From positions 8,060,001-8,124,000 of the forward strand of contig JAJTUQ010000001.1 in NCBI GenBank assembly GCA_021399445.1: a DNA stretch of 64,000 nt, written 5' to 3'. Below the pieces are notes generated by a model. The model was given only the letters and a program-made list of their open reading frames with translations. It had not been told where the DNA came from and made no database searches. The translations under genes and the position numbers were made by a program. Each line of letters opens with the position of its first letter. Position 1 is the first letter of the stretch. Source of the stretch: Xylogone sp. PMI_703 (Eukaryota > Ascomycota > Leotiomycetes). Positions 12,193-23,205 of the stretch are shown in pieces.

Positions 12193-12927
12193 ATGATGTC
12201 CGAACCCGACACTTCCACATTGAAACTTGCAGGTGTTCAGCTCTACTACACCCCCTTAATTAAGAAAGCAATAGAATATGCTCGAAGCTATAACGATGAA
12301 ATGACATATAACCATGTCGTCCGCAGTTGGATTTTTGCCACCATTTTGCAACCTATGTTCCAACATGCTCCCTTGGCCCCTGCCGGAGTGGCTACAACTT
12401 TCGACCATGAAGCAATGTCAATCGCGATCCTTCTGCACGATCTGGGATGGGAACACTCGGGCCGTTTGACATCACTCGACAAACGATTCGAAGTTGATGG
12501 TGCAAACGCAGCTTGCCAATTTCTTCTGCGTGAAACTGCGGACTCGAAAGATTGGGACCGACATAGAATTCAATTGGTCTGGGATGCCATTGCGCTTCAT
12601 GCCACCGCATCTATTGCGAAGCATAAAGAACCAGAAGTAGCAGCGACACAAGCAGGAATTTTGGCCGACTTTGTAGGTGCTGATGGATTCCCAGGGGGGC
12701 TGTTAACATGGGAGAAGATTAGCCCTGTAGTGAAAGAATTTCCAAGAGATGGATTTGTGTCAGGGGTAGCGGATATTATGTGCCATTTTTGCAAAACAAA
12801 GCCTGATACAACCTATGATAACTTCGTGGGTGAATATGGTGACAAATATGTGGATGGCTATAGCCGCCAGGGAAAGTTGATAATTGACCATCTAGAAAAA
12901 GACGGTTGGGAACAGAAGCTAGCGTGA
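12193..12927 (+). CDS. HD-domain hydrolase (cyanamide hydratase-like)
   Basis: Single exon, 244 residues. It starts at ATGATG, and either ATG is possible. The HD-superfamily metal ligands are visible: a histidine in YNHVVRSW, the HD pair in LLHDLGWEH, a histidine in ALHATASI and an aspartate in ILADFVGADG. This order (H...HD...D) and the size fit the fungal HD proteins annotated as cyanamide hydratase or metal-dependent phosphohydrolase-like. A metal-dependent hydrolytic or hydration reaction is implied. The true substrate is unknown, and most homologues are not cyanamide hydratases by experiment. No signal peptide is present, so it is probably cytosolic. Confidence 0.75.
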   Translation: MMSEPDTSTLKLAGVQLYYTPLIKKAIEYARSYNDEMTYNHVVRSWIFATILQPMFQHAPLAPAGVATTFDHEAMSIAILLHDLGWEHSGRLTSLDKRFEVDGANAACQFLLRETADSKDWDRHRIQLVWDAIALHATASIAKHKEPEVAATQAGILADFVGADGFPGGLLTWEKISPVVKEFPRDGFVSGVADIMCHFCKTKPDTTYDNFVGEYGDKYVDGYSRQGKLIIDHLEKDGWEQKLA

Positions 12928-13362
12928 TACAGCATATGGGAGATATTTATTTGTGGAAAGCCTTGGTTTCGGATTTAGTTGGCAACTCTGTATGTAAGGA
13001 CGAGTTTTGTAAGCAAACCAGCTCATGCACAAATCTGTTTAATAAATACCAGAGATATTATCTCTCACTACGGCAGTTTCACTTCATAAACCTATGTACA
13101 ATATGAAGAATAAAATTAAGTAGAACATAAAATAATAAAAATATCAATTCCAGCCCCTTTAATAAGCTTCAAAAACTTTGGTATTTAATATAGCAAGTTT
13201 CTATAAACGCCATTTTGAAATATCATTTCTTTCCTCAACTTTTTTTATATCTCCCTAACTCTGTAGCAAGTGAGTCAGTAATAGAATACTCCCACTACTA
13301 AAAAATTCATGCTTCCAGATTCCCCAGATCTGTTCAGTTCCTTTTTCCAAACCAGTCAAATT

Positions 13363-15588
13363 TTAACTAAGAGCAAATTTAGATTTAGCTCGAAGTCTAG
13401 CTCCGTAGAAATATAAGACAAACCACCCAATCTGGCAGAGCGATCAACAATAAGCCATAGTAATATAGGTTAGAGAACTTACAATTCCTACTACTGAAAG
13501 GCCTCCTAACAGGGAGACCCCTTTACCGATTCCCAAGTCTACAAACATTGATCGGGAGAAGAGGACGGCGCCAAATGCGAACATTGCCCGACAGAAGTCA
13601 TTTCCAGCAAAGAGTGAAGCTGCATATTGAGGATATGACATGGGAATGTATGAACTTCATTCATTTAGTAGAGTATCTCCAAATAGTAAGGTAGAGAACT
13701 TACAAGATACATTGGTAGAATATATAGCAACCCCAGGCATAGATTGTAATCCCAATGACACTGACAATCCAATGTATAGAAGTTCTCGAGGTCCATGCTG
13801 TGACTTATTAGTTTCAATGTTGCCACTAAATAATACAAGGGATAGCTCACCGAAGATAAATAAACCAGCTGTATTTGCAATCACACCAAAGATTGCAGGT
13901 CTCAAGCGCCACTCTTGGACCTGCAGGCCATTTTTCAATATATCCGGAATGAGAAACCAGTTTAAATATGAGAAATAGCTTGCAATTCCAATAAAACAAC
14001 CAACAAGGATACACAGAAATATGAGACTTGTTTGGCCAATGTTCATACCATACAGGGGACCATACACGAGTGGAAATGCTTCGAAGAAGGAGTAGTAGAT
14101 ACCATAGATCAATGCGGTATAGACGTTCGTAAATAACTGAAACATGTCAACTTAGTGTCCACAACAAGATAGAATGCTTCATACCACTGCAGGGTCTTTG
14201 ATCATAATCTCAACTGGTTTAATTATAGCCTCGACAAAGGTATCCTTGAAAGTGAGATGTTGACGATCGATTTCAGTCTGACTTCGGATGTTGTTATTTC
14301 CTGTTAATTTTCGAAGACGCATTGCTCGTCGTAGTAAGATATTTGAAGCGGATGTTTCTGGTAAAAAGAAGAACCAGGCAACGAAGACAGGTGCAGATAA
14401 CCACAAGATAATCCATAAAGACCAATGCCAATCTTCAGCTACAACAGTAAATCCAGAGAGCACCGGTCCTACGGCTGGGCCGGCAAAGGCAGACGCTACC
14501 CATAAGGCGATAGGATATGGAAGGTATAGCAAGGAATACATATCTTGCATTGTAGCTCCACCGTTCGCAAGGCAAGGCGAGCCGAAGAAACCCTGAAGAA
14601 ATCGAAAGAACACCAGAGCACCAAAATTGTTGAGGACAGCCGTTGGGGCGGCAATGGCTAGATAAAGAGCGAATGTTGCAACATATGGGACATTTCTACC
14701 AAATAATGGAATTTCACTCATTGGTGAGAACAATAGAGGGCCAGTTCCATCTGTTGCAAAATATTAGAAATACTGTGTTGGATAAAACTCGGGTATATGG
14801 GGATGTAAGACATACAACCAAGGACATAGAGAGCCAAAGGTAGAGAGGCTTTGAATTCTTCGATACCAAATTGTTTCATAACCAAACTATTTCAATCAGA
14901 ATTATTTCTTTGTTGTGGCTGGATGGTACTCACGGGACGCTGGGAACATATATTGAAGAACTTGCGTAAACAGCAAAGGTATACAAACTACGCGATATGA
15001 ATAGTTAGTCAAAATCAAACAAGATCCCAAATTCGTGCCTTACCAGATCAACGTAGCTACCATTGCCTTCTTTGCTGATGACCAGTTCTGCGAGTTGGCT
15101 ATTCAAAGTCTGAGTATAGATAGGAAAGATATCAATAGATATATCTCACCAGGATCATCAGTCGTATACCAATCAACAAGGATAAGCCCATCTGTCGTTT
15201 TTATGGGAGCAATAGGCCTGGACAATGTCCGTTCAGCTTCAAGGCTTCTTTCAACCTGCAAACGTTCGTTTGTATATGGTAATGTTCGAGTTCTCTGGAG
15301 GCTTAGAACGTGTCGTTCGTTTGATATCGTCCGAGTCACTTGTCGTTCCAAGTCTTCACTTGATTCACTAGTAGGCGACCCAGTCTGGGGATCACTTCTC
15401 TGTGAGGCATCTTCTTGTTTCTCTTGTCCAACATCTTCCTCTGGTTCAGGACTTGTGTTGCTCCTTTCATTCCGGTATCCTTCTGGAATTTTGAAACCGG
15501 GTGTCTCTTCTGGATAACGAAAATATCTATTGCCTGTGATATAACGGACGAGCTGCCCGAAGGGAGCTTCTCTGACAGTGTCCAGCAT
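13363..15588 (-). CDS. MFS multidrug/polyamine transporter (DHA1, FLR1-like)
   Basis: Nine exons: 15588-15150, 15098-15044, 14987-14934, 14886-14819, 14750-14185, 14136-13851, 13797-13704, 13654-13483 and 13431-13363, giving 600 residues with phases consistent throughout. A long hydrophilic, Ser/Glu-rich N terminus is followed by DPANSQNWSSAKKAMVA, which is the DP-x-N-P-x-NW signature before TM1 in DHA1 transporters. Then come CLYTFAVYASSSIYVPS, PLFGRNVPY, the motif-C-like region ASAFAGPAVGPVLSGF, FAWTS...HWIV and YIPMSYPQYAASLFAGNDF. The C-terminal YFYGARLRAKSKFAL is standard. A proton-antiport efflux role at the plasma membrane is likely. No defect remains once the introns at 13850-13798 and 13703-13655 are recognised. 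Confidence 0.9.
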
Positions 15589-17143
15589 TTATAGCTGAAA
15601 TATTCTTCAATATTTAGGAAGCTAAAATTATAATGCTATGATGAAGTGAGGAAGTAGAATGATATTGCAATTATATCATTTGCTATGGTAGAATACAAGA
15701 CCATATATATACTCTGCGTTGATACTACATTGTTGAGCAATGCATCGCCAGTAGATCGTTTTGATAGCACGGCTTTAGCGCACAGGAATCACAATGACGT
15801 AGAGCTACTATTGATTGATCATTTTCTCGTACAAATATGCAATGTCTGCTTATCAATAATGCTTCTGACTGGAGGAAAGAGACCGATAAATTATTCGGCA
15901 ATCGCCCTGCAAGATCTCGTGGCTCTTGAAGGAAGGAAAAAAGACTACAATGCTATTGACTGAGAGAAGATACCAGATAGCAACAAGGGGGATTGACATA
16001 GGCTTCTGATCCGTAAGCAATGTTGCTGAATAAGATTTAAATAGTGGAGATCAGGCGTTTTGGCTACGAATCAATATACGCTATTACAAGTAAGGTACAC
16101 CTCGGAGATAGTGAGGCTGAGCACAATGGCATAGAGTACATAACGCCACCATGAACTACCTGTACTCTTCCTTGTGTCATTGATAGGCCAGTACAAATGA
16201 TTGAAGGGTACAAACATGGATATCCAAATTTGGAATGGAAGGTGGTATGAGAACCGGGTTTAGTAAACTGGCAGCTTGGCAGCTTTATGACTAACGTAAT
16301 TCCTTACTTTTCGATCTGTGAAAGGCTTAATAATCTATGAAAGAATGTTCCATTGAAAAGGTCATACAGAAAGAAAAATGGATATTGGCGAGCAATTCTC
16401 TTCACCTAGGCACGCTAGGTCAACTGAGATGTCGAAAGGTGGTTACATAACCAACGGCTTACCTAAGGGTCGGTTGCGGAGATCCTGCAGGTAGACCCTG
16501 GTCGACATCCTAAAGTAGTATCGGCTATGCGGAATAGGACCCACCACCAGGAACCAGCCTCCCTGTGGAACACTCTTGCCATTGGGAAGTAACCATTTGT
16601 TTCAATACACATTGGGTATAACATGATGAGTAGAATCTGTGATGATTACGCAGCATACATGTGCCGTAGAGGGCAGCGGGCAAACAGTCCGGTTTCCCCT
16701 ATATTGATTTGCCGCTTGCCTTCTACACAACAATACGTAAGCACCATATGAGATATCCAATGCAAATAAAACGCTAGAGAGCATGTCAAGCTTGTAAATA
16801 TTTGGACTTTCAATCTTAGTAATCCTAACACATCAATCCAAAGTAAGATAAGCTTCACAGTCAACTGCTGGTTAGCGGACTTCATGAAGTTTCAAATTTA
16901 CTATTGAAGTCATGCATTTTTCTCTTTATCATAGTACAAGCATGAAATTATCAGCTGTCTGTCATCAACTATAAGCCCTCTGAGCTATTCTTGAAAATTT
17001 CCAATTAACCCTACATAAAAGAATTTGATATTTTCTTGTGAGCTCTCTGGTTGAGAACCATAATCAAGGAAACGTACATTAACATCGTCATATTGACCAA
17101 TAAGTGTATAGATATGCAGCGAATAAAAGGAATATTCTCAGTC
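15589..17143. other. intergenic region, no supported gene
   Basis: The scattered short frames lack family motifs, start context or exon chains. The stretch separates the DHA1 transporter promoter from the decayed Old Yellow Enzyme gene and is probably non-functional or regulatory. Confidence 0.5.
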
Positions 17144-18204
17144 ATGAACGAATCACGCCTTTTCCACCAATGAAAATTGGTAATTTGGAGGCGAATCATC
17201 GAATCGGATTGGCCCCAATGAGCCGTCATCGGGCCAGTGATGATCACGTTCCGACTGCATTGATGAAGGAATACTACAGCTAAAGAGCTGCCGTTCCTGG
17301 AACTCTTCTATTCACGGACGCTAATATAGTATCTCCTGCAGCAGGGGGCCTTCCCAACTCTCCAGGGATCTGGAATGAAGAGCAGATTAAACATTGGAAA
17401 GAGATTACAGATGAGGTACATCGAAAGGGGTGTTTCATATTCTGTCAACTTTTAGCAGTGGGCAGGGTGGCAGACCCCGGCACAATTGAGAAAGAGGGCC
17501 TCACTCTCATTGGGCCCAGTGCTATTCCGGAAGAAGGGTCTCCAACGCCGAGAGCCATGACTACCCACGCGATCAAGCAAATGGCACAGGACTTTGTCAA
17601 AGCTGCAAAGAATGCCATTGAGGCGGGATTTGATGGAGTTGAATTTGATGGCGACAATGGTCTTCTCATTGATCAGTTCGCTCAGGACGTCAGCAATCAG
17701 AGAGATGATGAATACGGAGGAAGCATCGAAAATCGCTCTCAATTTACTTACGAAATCGCAAAATCGGTCGCTGACGCTGTTGGCCCTCAGCGTGTTGGCC
17801 ACCGGGTGAGTCCCTGGAGCAGCTTCAATAGCATGAGGATGAGAGATCCGATTCCCCAATTTACAGACATCATCCAGAAGTTGAACGAGATAGGTATAGC
17901 CTATATCCACTTGACAGAATCCCGCATCTTTGGTGACACTTTGGTTGATGGTGCCGAAAAGTTGGATTTTGCCTATAATACTTGGAACGGACGGTTGCTT
18001 ATTGCTGGGGGGTATACTGGTGAAACTGCACGAAAGCTTGTAGAAGATCATCCGGATAAGGAAATTATGGTCATATTTGGCCGGCCTTGTATTGCGAATC
18101 CCGACTTGGTATTCCGAATCAAGGCAGGGTTAGAACTGAACAAGTATGATAGACCCACATTTTACACTGTTAAGGAGCCCAAGGGCTATAGATTATCCTT
18201 TTAG
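17144..18204 (+). pseudogene. decayed Old Yellow Enzyme (NADH:flavin oxidoreductase)
   Basis: The protein is a recognisable FMN-dependent ene-reductase, with LAPMSRHRA, GTLLFTDANIVSPAAGG, PGIWNEEQIKHWKEITDEVH, DQFAQDVSNQRDDEYGGS and IFGRPCIANPDL. Three lesions are seen. First, near 17163-17167 a one-base loss separates the start MNESRLF from PMKIGNLEANHR, which lie in different frames. Second, an in-frame TAA at 17281-17283 interrupts KEYYS/RAAVPGT, where the family usually has a glutamine codon; CAA to TAA is a C-to-T change as left by repeat-induced point mutation. Third, the active-site block, normally HGANGYL, reads DGDNGLL, so the substrate-binding histidine is lost. No intron fits around the stop, because both flanks are conserved and contiguous. 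The intact 3' part (17284-18204) could still be transcribed. Confidence 0.8.
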
Positions 18205-18482
18205 TAAAGAATATTTAGATATCTACAAGCTGTAACTTCAAGAAGATACAGCTTATAGCTAGAAGAATTGTAAAGCTTTTCGCTTCCACTTCTTTGAAGT
18301 CGGTTTAGTTAGACATTTCTTAGAGACAGCAATATCTTCACTTTACAGAAGTTTCCCAATCTGTGACGAATACATATCATGCAGTCAAGATTCATTCACT
18401 TATATTTCATCTATAATACCACACAGAATTGAACTAGTGCAAATGGATAAAATTCTCTAGTAAGCCCGGCAATGCTGCCCTC

Positions 18483-20129
18483 TCATCTACTAAGCTTTAT
18501 TTGATCTTGAAGAACACGCAAGTCTCCCCCAAACACTTCATCGATCCATGCAAATTCTCTCAGTAGATTAACATAAGTTTCAAAGTCTTCAATCCCCGAA
18601 GCCCGGAGATGCTCTTGCAGCCGTTCCACAAAATAGCCACGAAGCTCAGCAAAAAGAGTGGGCGAGCTGGCAGCGACAGTAAGGATCCAGATAAGAAGGA
18701 TATTCGATTGTCCCCATGATGACATACAGCCATCGGTATTTAGCATCATCTGTAATTTAGACCCATGCAGCATTCCACCACCAGGTTCGAAACCGAACTT
18801 GGTACGGATATTGTTAATATATAGGATCGCGGCTAACCGAAAGCATTCCTCTTGCCGAAGGTGGAACTCATCATGGATGGAGAAACGCCTAGCTGAGAGA
18901 AGGTTATATAATATTGGGAGCAAGTTATATATTGGAAAGAGAGCCTCTTGCCACAAATCTCGCCTTGTTAGGAGCTCTGCATGAATGATCTCATGTAACT
19001 CCCTCAGATTTTGACGGGTCTGATATATATTAACATTACTTTGAATAGCCCCAGAGATCTCATTTGCGAGACCATATTCTCCATTTAACAAGTTAAGTCT
19101 ACTCTGACTAGAGAGAATTTGATATGGAAATGGAAACTGAGGGGCGCTATCTTGTTGAAAACGACCATCAACCTCAATCCTAGTTTCACGTTAGTGGCTG
19201 AACAGAGGTATACGGCGAATTCTATACCAAAATATGGCTAGTTTCAGAGTTGGTGAGAGATCTCTTTCGTTATTATTGCCCCTTTCATGAAGTACATGAG
19301 AGAGGCCACTCATATGAATGTTGAATAATCGCGAATCCTGGACTAAGTTCTATAGAGCAAAGTCAGTTATTGTCTACCAATTATCTAGCACACCTACCGC
19401 AAAAGCTGCAGATGCTAGGACAGTAATTATGACTTCATCTGTAGTGCTGGTAGCGTGAGAGTTCAGGCGCTGCTGTAGCGATTGCGCAGTCATCATGGAG
19501 TATCTGTTGTGTTCTCCTCGATCTCGCTCAAAGTTTAGCTGATAAACTAGGTGCCATGCAGCGGCTGATAGCACTTGCGAAATTGCAATTGTGTTGCGCA
19601 CAAGATCTATGAAGCCGATGGCGACCAGAGCACGAAACTTTGCACAGGTCCCATCGTGTACTGTAACGCATGTTAGAAATCGTTCAACTGGTGATCCAAA
19701 TGTATACATACTATGATTCCACAACTGATGTGACCGACGATTTTCATCAAGATCAAATGGAGTAGCTGGTTCTGCCCGAATACATGTAACATTAGTAATG
19801 AAGAACTCACTGACTGGCTGACTTGCTGACTGACCTGGCAGACTCTGCAACGACCTGTCTAATAGCGGGGTCACGTTGACGCGGATAGCAGATGGCTGTC
19901 GTTGGGTGTTATTTCGTCGATGTTGGTCCGCTCGTACGTGGCTTCTGATTCTCCGTCGAGTACTCGCATCTATCTTCCCAGGTTGTGTCGTTGAGATAAA
20001 CGCAAATTCTTGTCTAGAGTCGGATGATTCGTCGGAGCCCGTCTGTTCCTGCATTGTGTATTTGAGGCAATCACGTGGAATAGTGGAAATTGTGCTGGGA
20101 TGATCAATCAACAATTTTTCATCTTCCAA
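18483..20129 (-). CDS. fungal transcription-factor-like protein (PF11951 type, no zinc cluster)
   Basis: Three exons: 20129-19398, 19349-19228 and 19179-18483, giving 516 residues. The N-terminal part carries FAFISTTQPGKIDASTRRRIRSHV, the conserved opening of fungal regulators with a PF11951 domain that lack an N-terminal Zn2Cys6 motif. The middle (RFLTCVTVHDGTCAKFRALVAIG, then SLQQRLNS, and LSGLSHVLHERG across the intron) and the helical C terminus continue that family. No C6 cysteine array is present. Such proteins are probably nuclear regulators, but targets are unknown. It lies next to a decayed ene-reductase, and no functional link can be shown. Confidence 0.75.
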
Positions 20130-21421
20130 GGTGGAAGAAATCTATGTCGCAAATTATAGCTGTTCTCAAAGCCCATTTAAGTTGCGCGTGGCTGGTATGA
20201 TTTTTAGTGAGGCTATTCGGTTGAACTAGAGCTTGATTGCCTCCATAACCGTGCGCGAAAAGGAGCCATGGTCTATTATCTTTTTCTCCACTCAACTCTA
20301 CACTACTCGTATATAAAGTACTAACAACAAATCTTCAATGTCACTTTTCATTGGCACGCATCGCATGTATGAATTTCACTACTATGTTTCGGCAGCTCGG
20401 CTCTTCAACATTATGACGCTCTTAAGGCATTTAGGTAGATTACAAAGCAAAAACATTTATTCTTTTAATATTTTTGACTCATTTCATGGTTGTAGAGTAT
20501 GCGGCAAAGAATACTTTAGCTCAATGTGACGCGTCATGACTAATGTTAGTAGCTGATGAGTAGTCCACATCGCCGAAGCCGTCCATATCACTAGATAGTA
20601 CTTCTTGACTAAGCGTTATCAAGCGTACAACTACATGGAGAACTCGGGACCTAATTATGAGCCAGTATCTCCAAATTCCAACCTCCATCTGGTGCGAAAT
20701 GCCGTATGCTTAATAAACATAGAACAATTATGGTAAATAGAGAAGTATGATGTCACCCAAGAATATCGATTATTGATATACTTCCGTAAGCGGTGATGGA
20801 AGGAATAGTGTGAAAGACCTTGCTGAACAAGGTATCTTGATGACTACTAAACTTACCGTAAAACGTTGGCCACAGCAGAAAGTGTGGACCCCTAAAAAGC
20901 TAATACAGTACCAAATATCAGAAGCCACAACGCCTTCTGATAAGAATCCAATAAGAGTACGGAGCACCGAAACATGCTTTGTCATCGTGAGCCTAATTTA
21001 GCGCTATGCACCATCCAGGGTTCAATGTACTGTTTAGGACTAGATCATACAACCATTCGTTGCTACATACGGACGTACTCCGTAGACTTGGTATTCCCGC
21101 AGCCTTAGCCCTTGATATGTAGTTATGTAACCTATATCTACTACACGTGTACAACCAGTTTAATAGACAAAGCTACCTTAAGTGAGCTTATGAAATCTCA
21201 TATAGTAATATGTACAAGTTAAATAATGATATACTCTTACTGAAATTCGTTTTCTTTTTTTTCTTTTTAGTTTTACTTCTTGAAGTAATATTTAATCATT
21301 TTTCTTTTGTTTATCATGATGCTTGCTTACCTGTTCGTGGCTTCGTCCGACACAAGAATTCTACTCCTCTTCAAAATTGCCCCGGCCAGACAAAACAGTT
21401 ATTCCTTCCCCCGAGACAAGT
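20130..21421. other. intergenic region, no supported gene
   Basis: It contains several short open frames without recognisable motifs, and a T/C-rich tract near 21250-21290. Nothing else is supported. Confidence 0.5.
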
Positions 21422-21852
21422 TCATATCACCGATATTAGCATCCGACGCCCTTTTTCTGCAACGACAGTTGCGAGACAAACCGAGGACAAGGCCTGCTCG
21501 ATCTCCTCATCTGACGTCCTTCCATAAGGGTCGGAGTTCAGCCGTACAGACCCGCCAGGGAAGAATGGTTCTTGATGAACCGCATTGATTACGTCACTTA
21601 AGCGACCCAGAACAACACTGGTGATGTCCTTCCCATCAATGGCAATCCTACCTTGATCGATAGAAATCATGCGGAACAAAGCAAGCATCAAAGAGCATTT
21701 CCCACTGCCGCTGTGGCCGCAGATACCGATGTCCTGTCCTCCCTCGATTCGCATATTGATACCCCTGAGAGCTGGTCTTGCCCAGTTCTGATAACTCACT
21801 TTCAAATCCCGAATCCCGATCGTGCCCTCTGCAGGTCATTTTTGCCATCTTC
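21422..21852 (-). pseudogene. ABC-C transporter relic (second nucleotide-binding domain fragment)
   Basis: The fragment reads PAEGTIGIRDLKVSYQ, then ALRGINMRIEGGQDIGICGHSGSGKCSLMLALFR, IAIDGKDI and VHQEPFFPGGSVRLNSDP. This is the start of the second ABC domain of a full-size ABC-C (MRP-like) pump through Walker A and the Q-loop. It stops before the signature motif and Walker B. Walker A reads GHSGSGKCS, where the family has GKSS/GKST. Just upstream the expected tryptophan codon before PAEG is TGA, a G-to-A nonsense change compatible with RIP. No transmembrane part is found nearby. It is a remnant, not a working transporter. Confidence 0.75.
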
Positions 21853-22334
21853 CAACATGCTTGTTTTGCCGTTGCGTTGAAAGGCCTGATCTCCGATGGA
21901 ATATCCTTTCGGAATCACAATTTGCCGAATTGCAGCAATACATGTTTCCAACTAGACCTACACTTCAACTGTATTCGTCATGGTTGGGCTCAAATTTATG
22001 AGATTAGACACTGCCATGCAGACCACAGAAATACACTACAAACTTCTATTGTATCACTGAGCCCGAATCTTTTTCAGAGGCCAGAGTTATTTTTGGGAGA
22101 TCCTCACGGATACAACTCTAATAACATATTTGGACCAGCTAAGTTATAAGTCGCGACCACCTAGAGTTCTAGCAAAATGGGCTGTAGTGCCTGTAAGATA
22201 AGGCAGGTAAAATCATTTACGTACATTGGAAGCGCCTGCATTTTTCTAACTCGGATCCGTTTTATAGCTCGGGTTTTACAATCCGTTGTCACATCATCAT
22301 TCCATTCCATTTAATATTTTGAGTAATCTTAGAC

Positions 22335-23205
22335 ATGGAAGAAGCACCGGATTTTACTGCATTATTTGAAAAATATCCCTCCTTGAGGAAAGCCGTCGAG
22401 ACCGGAGTCGAAGTAGGAGCGAGCTCATCCTAGATCGCTATATCTGATGTCTGTGTTGCTGATTTCTTACTTATGTAGTCGCACGATGGCCGTGAGGAAG
22501 AGCTCCGTTCCTTCATCTTATCCCACCCGGATATTGAACTCATCAAGGACAATCCCGCAAAGCTTCTGTCCGCAATGGATGAGTTTTCAGCCAAGCACGA
22601 TTTTCTGATTAGTGTCGGTAGGCACAAAACCCAAATCCTCTCCGGCCTTGTCGCCAATGAGAAACCCAACACCGTCGTCGAGCTGGGAGGTTACCTCGGA
22701 TACTCAGCTATTCTCTTTGCCGATGCAATGCGTCGCTACCGCGAACCTAACCAGCGCCTCCGTGTTTGGAGCCTTGAGATGAATTCCGGCTTTGCAGCAA
22801 TTGCCAGAGAAATGATCGAACTTGCAGGACTAAGCGACATCATCACGGTAGTGGAAGGCTCTGCGAGCGAATCTCTTAGGAAACTGCAAAACGATGGAAG
22901 TCTGGTGGAGATTGATCTATTGTTTCTGGACCATGAGGAACAGTTGTACCTTACTGATTTAAAAGCCTGCATGGAGCTAGGTCTCCTTAAGAACGGGGCT
23001 GTCATCGCTGCAGATAATGTCGTTAGACCAGGTGCTCCCGAGTATCGAGAATTTGTGAGGACTAAAACCAGCTTGAAAAGCGAGGGAATCAGGGGCTTGA
23101 TCCAACCAGGTGATCTAGAGGTGAGTCCAGATAGCCATAGTAGCTTCCTGCCCCTTCACTTACATTATCAAGGATGAATTGGAGATCAGCCACGTTATTG
23201 GATGA
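22335..23205 (+). CDS. catechol O-methyltransferase family protein
   Basis: Three exons: 22335-22412, 22479-23120 and 23173-23205, giving 250 residues with phases kept. SAM-binding and catechol-OMT motifs are present: SHDGREEELRSFILSHPDIE, then VGRHKTQILS, VELGGYLGYSAILFADA (motif I), WSLEMNSGFAAIAREMIELAGL, VEGSASESL, LLFLDHEEQLYLTDL (acidic metal-binding segment) and AADNVVRPGAPEYREFV. The last exon gives DELEISHVIG, the usual C terminus. The enzyme should transfer a methyl group from SAM to one hydroxyl of a catechol or related diol in the cytosol, with Mg2+. The intron 1 donor (GTAGGA) is weak, so the first 26 residues are less certain. It is 12 kb from the RiPP cluster, so a link to it is speculative. 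Confidence 0.8.

Noticed and set aside
13655..13880. Apparent frameshift in the DHA1 transporter and a separate 71-codon frame
   Set aside because: Adding the introns at 13850-13798 and 13703-13655 restores a continuous family-typical sequence (HWIVSVIGITIYAW...YIPMSYPQYAAS). The gene is intact.
15685..15963. 92-codon plus-strand frame upstream of the DHA1 transporter
   Set aside because: No recognisable domain or exon context, and it lies in AT-rich sequence; likely chance.
17250..17320. An intron hiding the stop codon in the Old Yellow Enzyme gene
   Set aside because: Conserved residues on both sides (MKEYYS and RAAVPGTLLF) are directly adjacent to the TAA, leaving no room for an intron.
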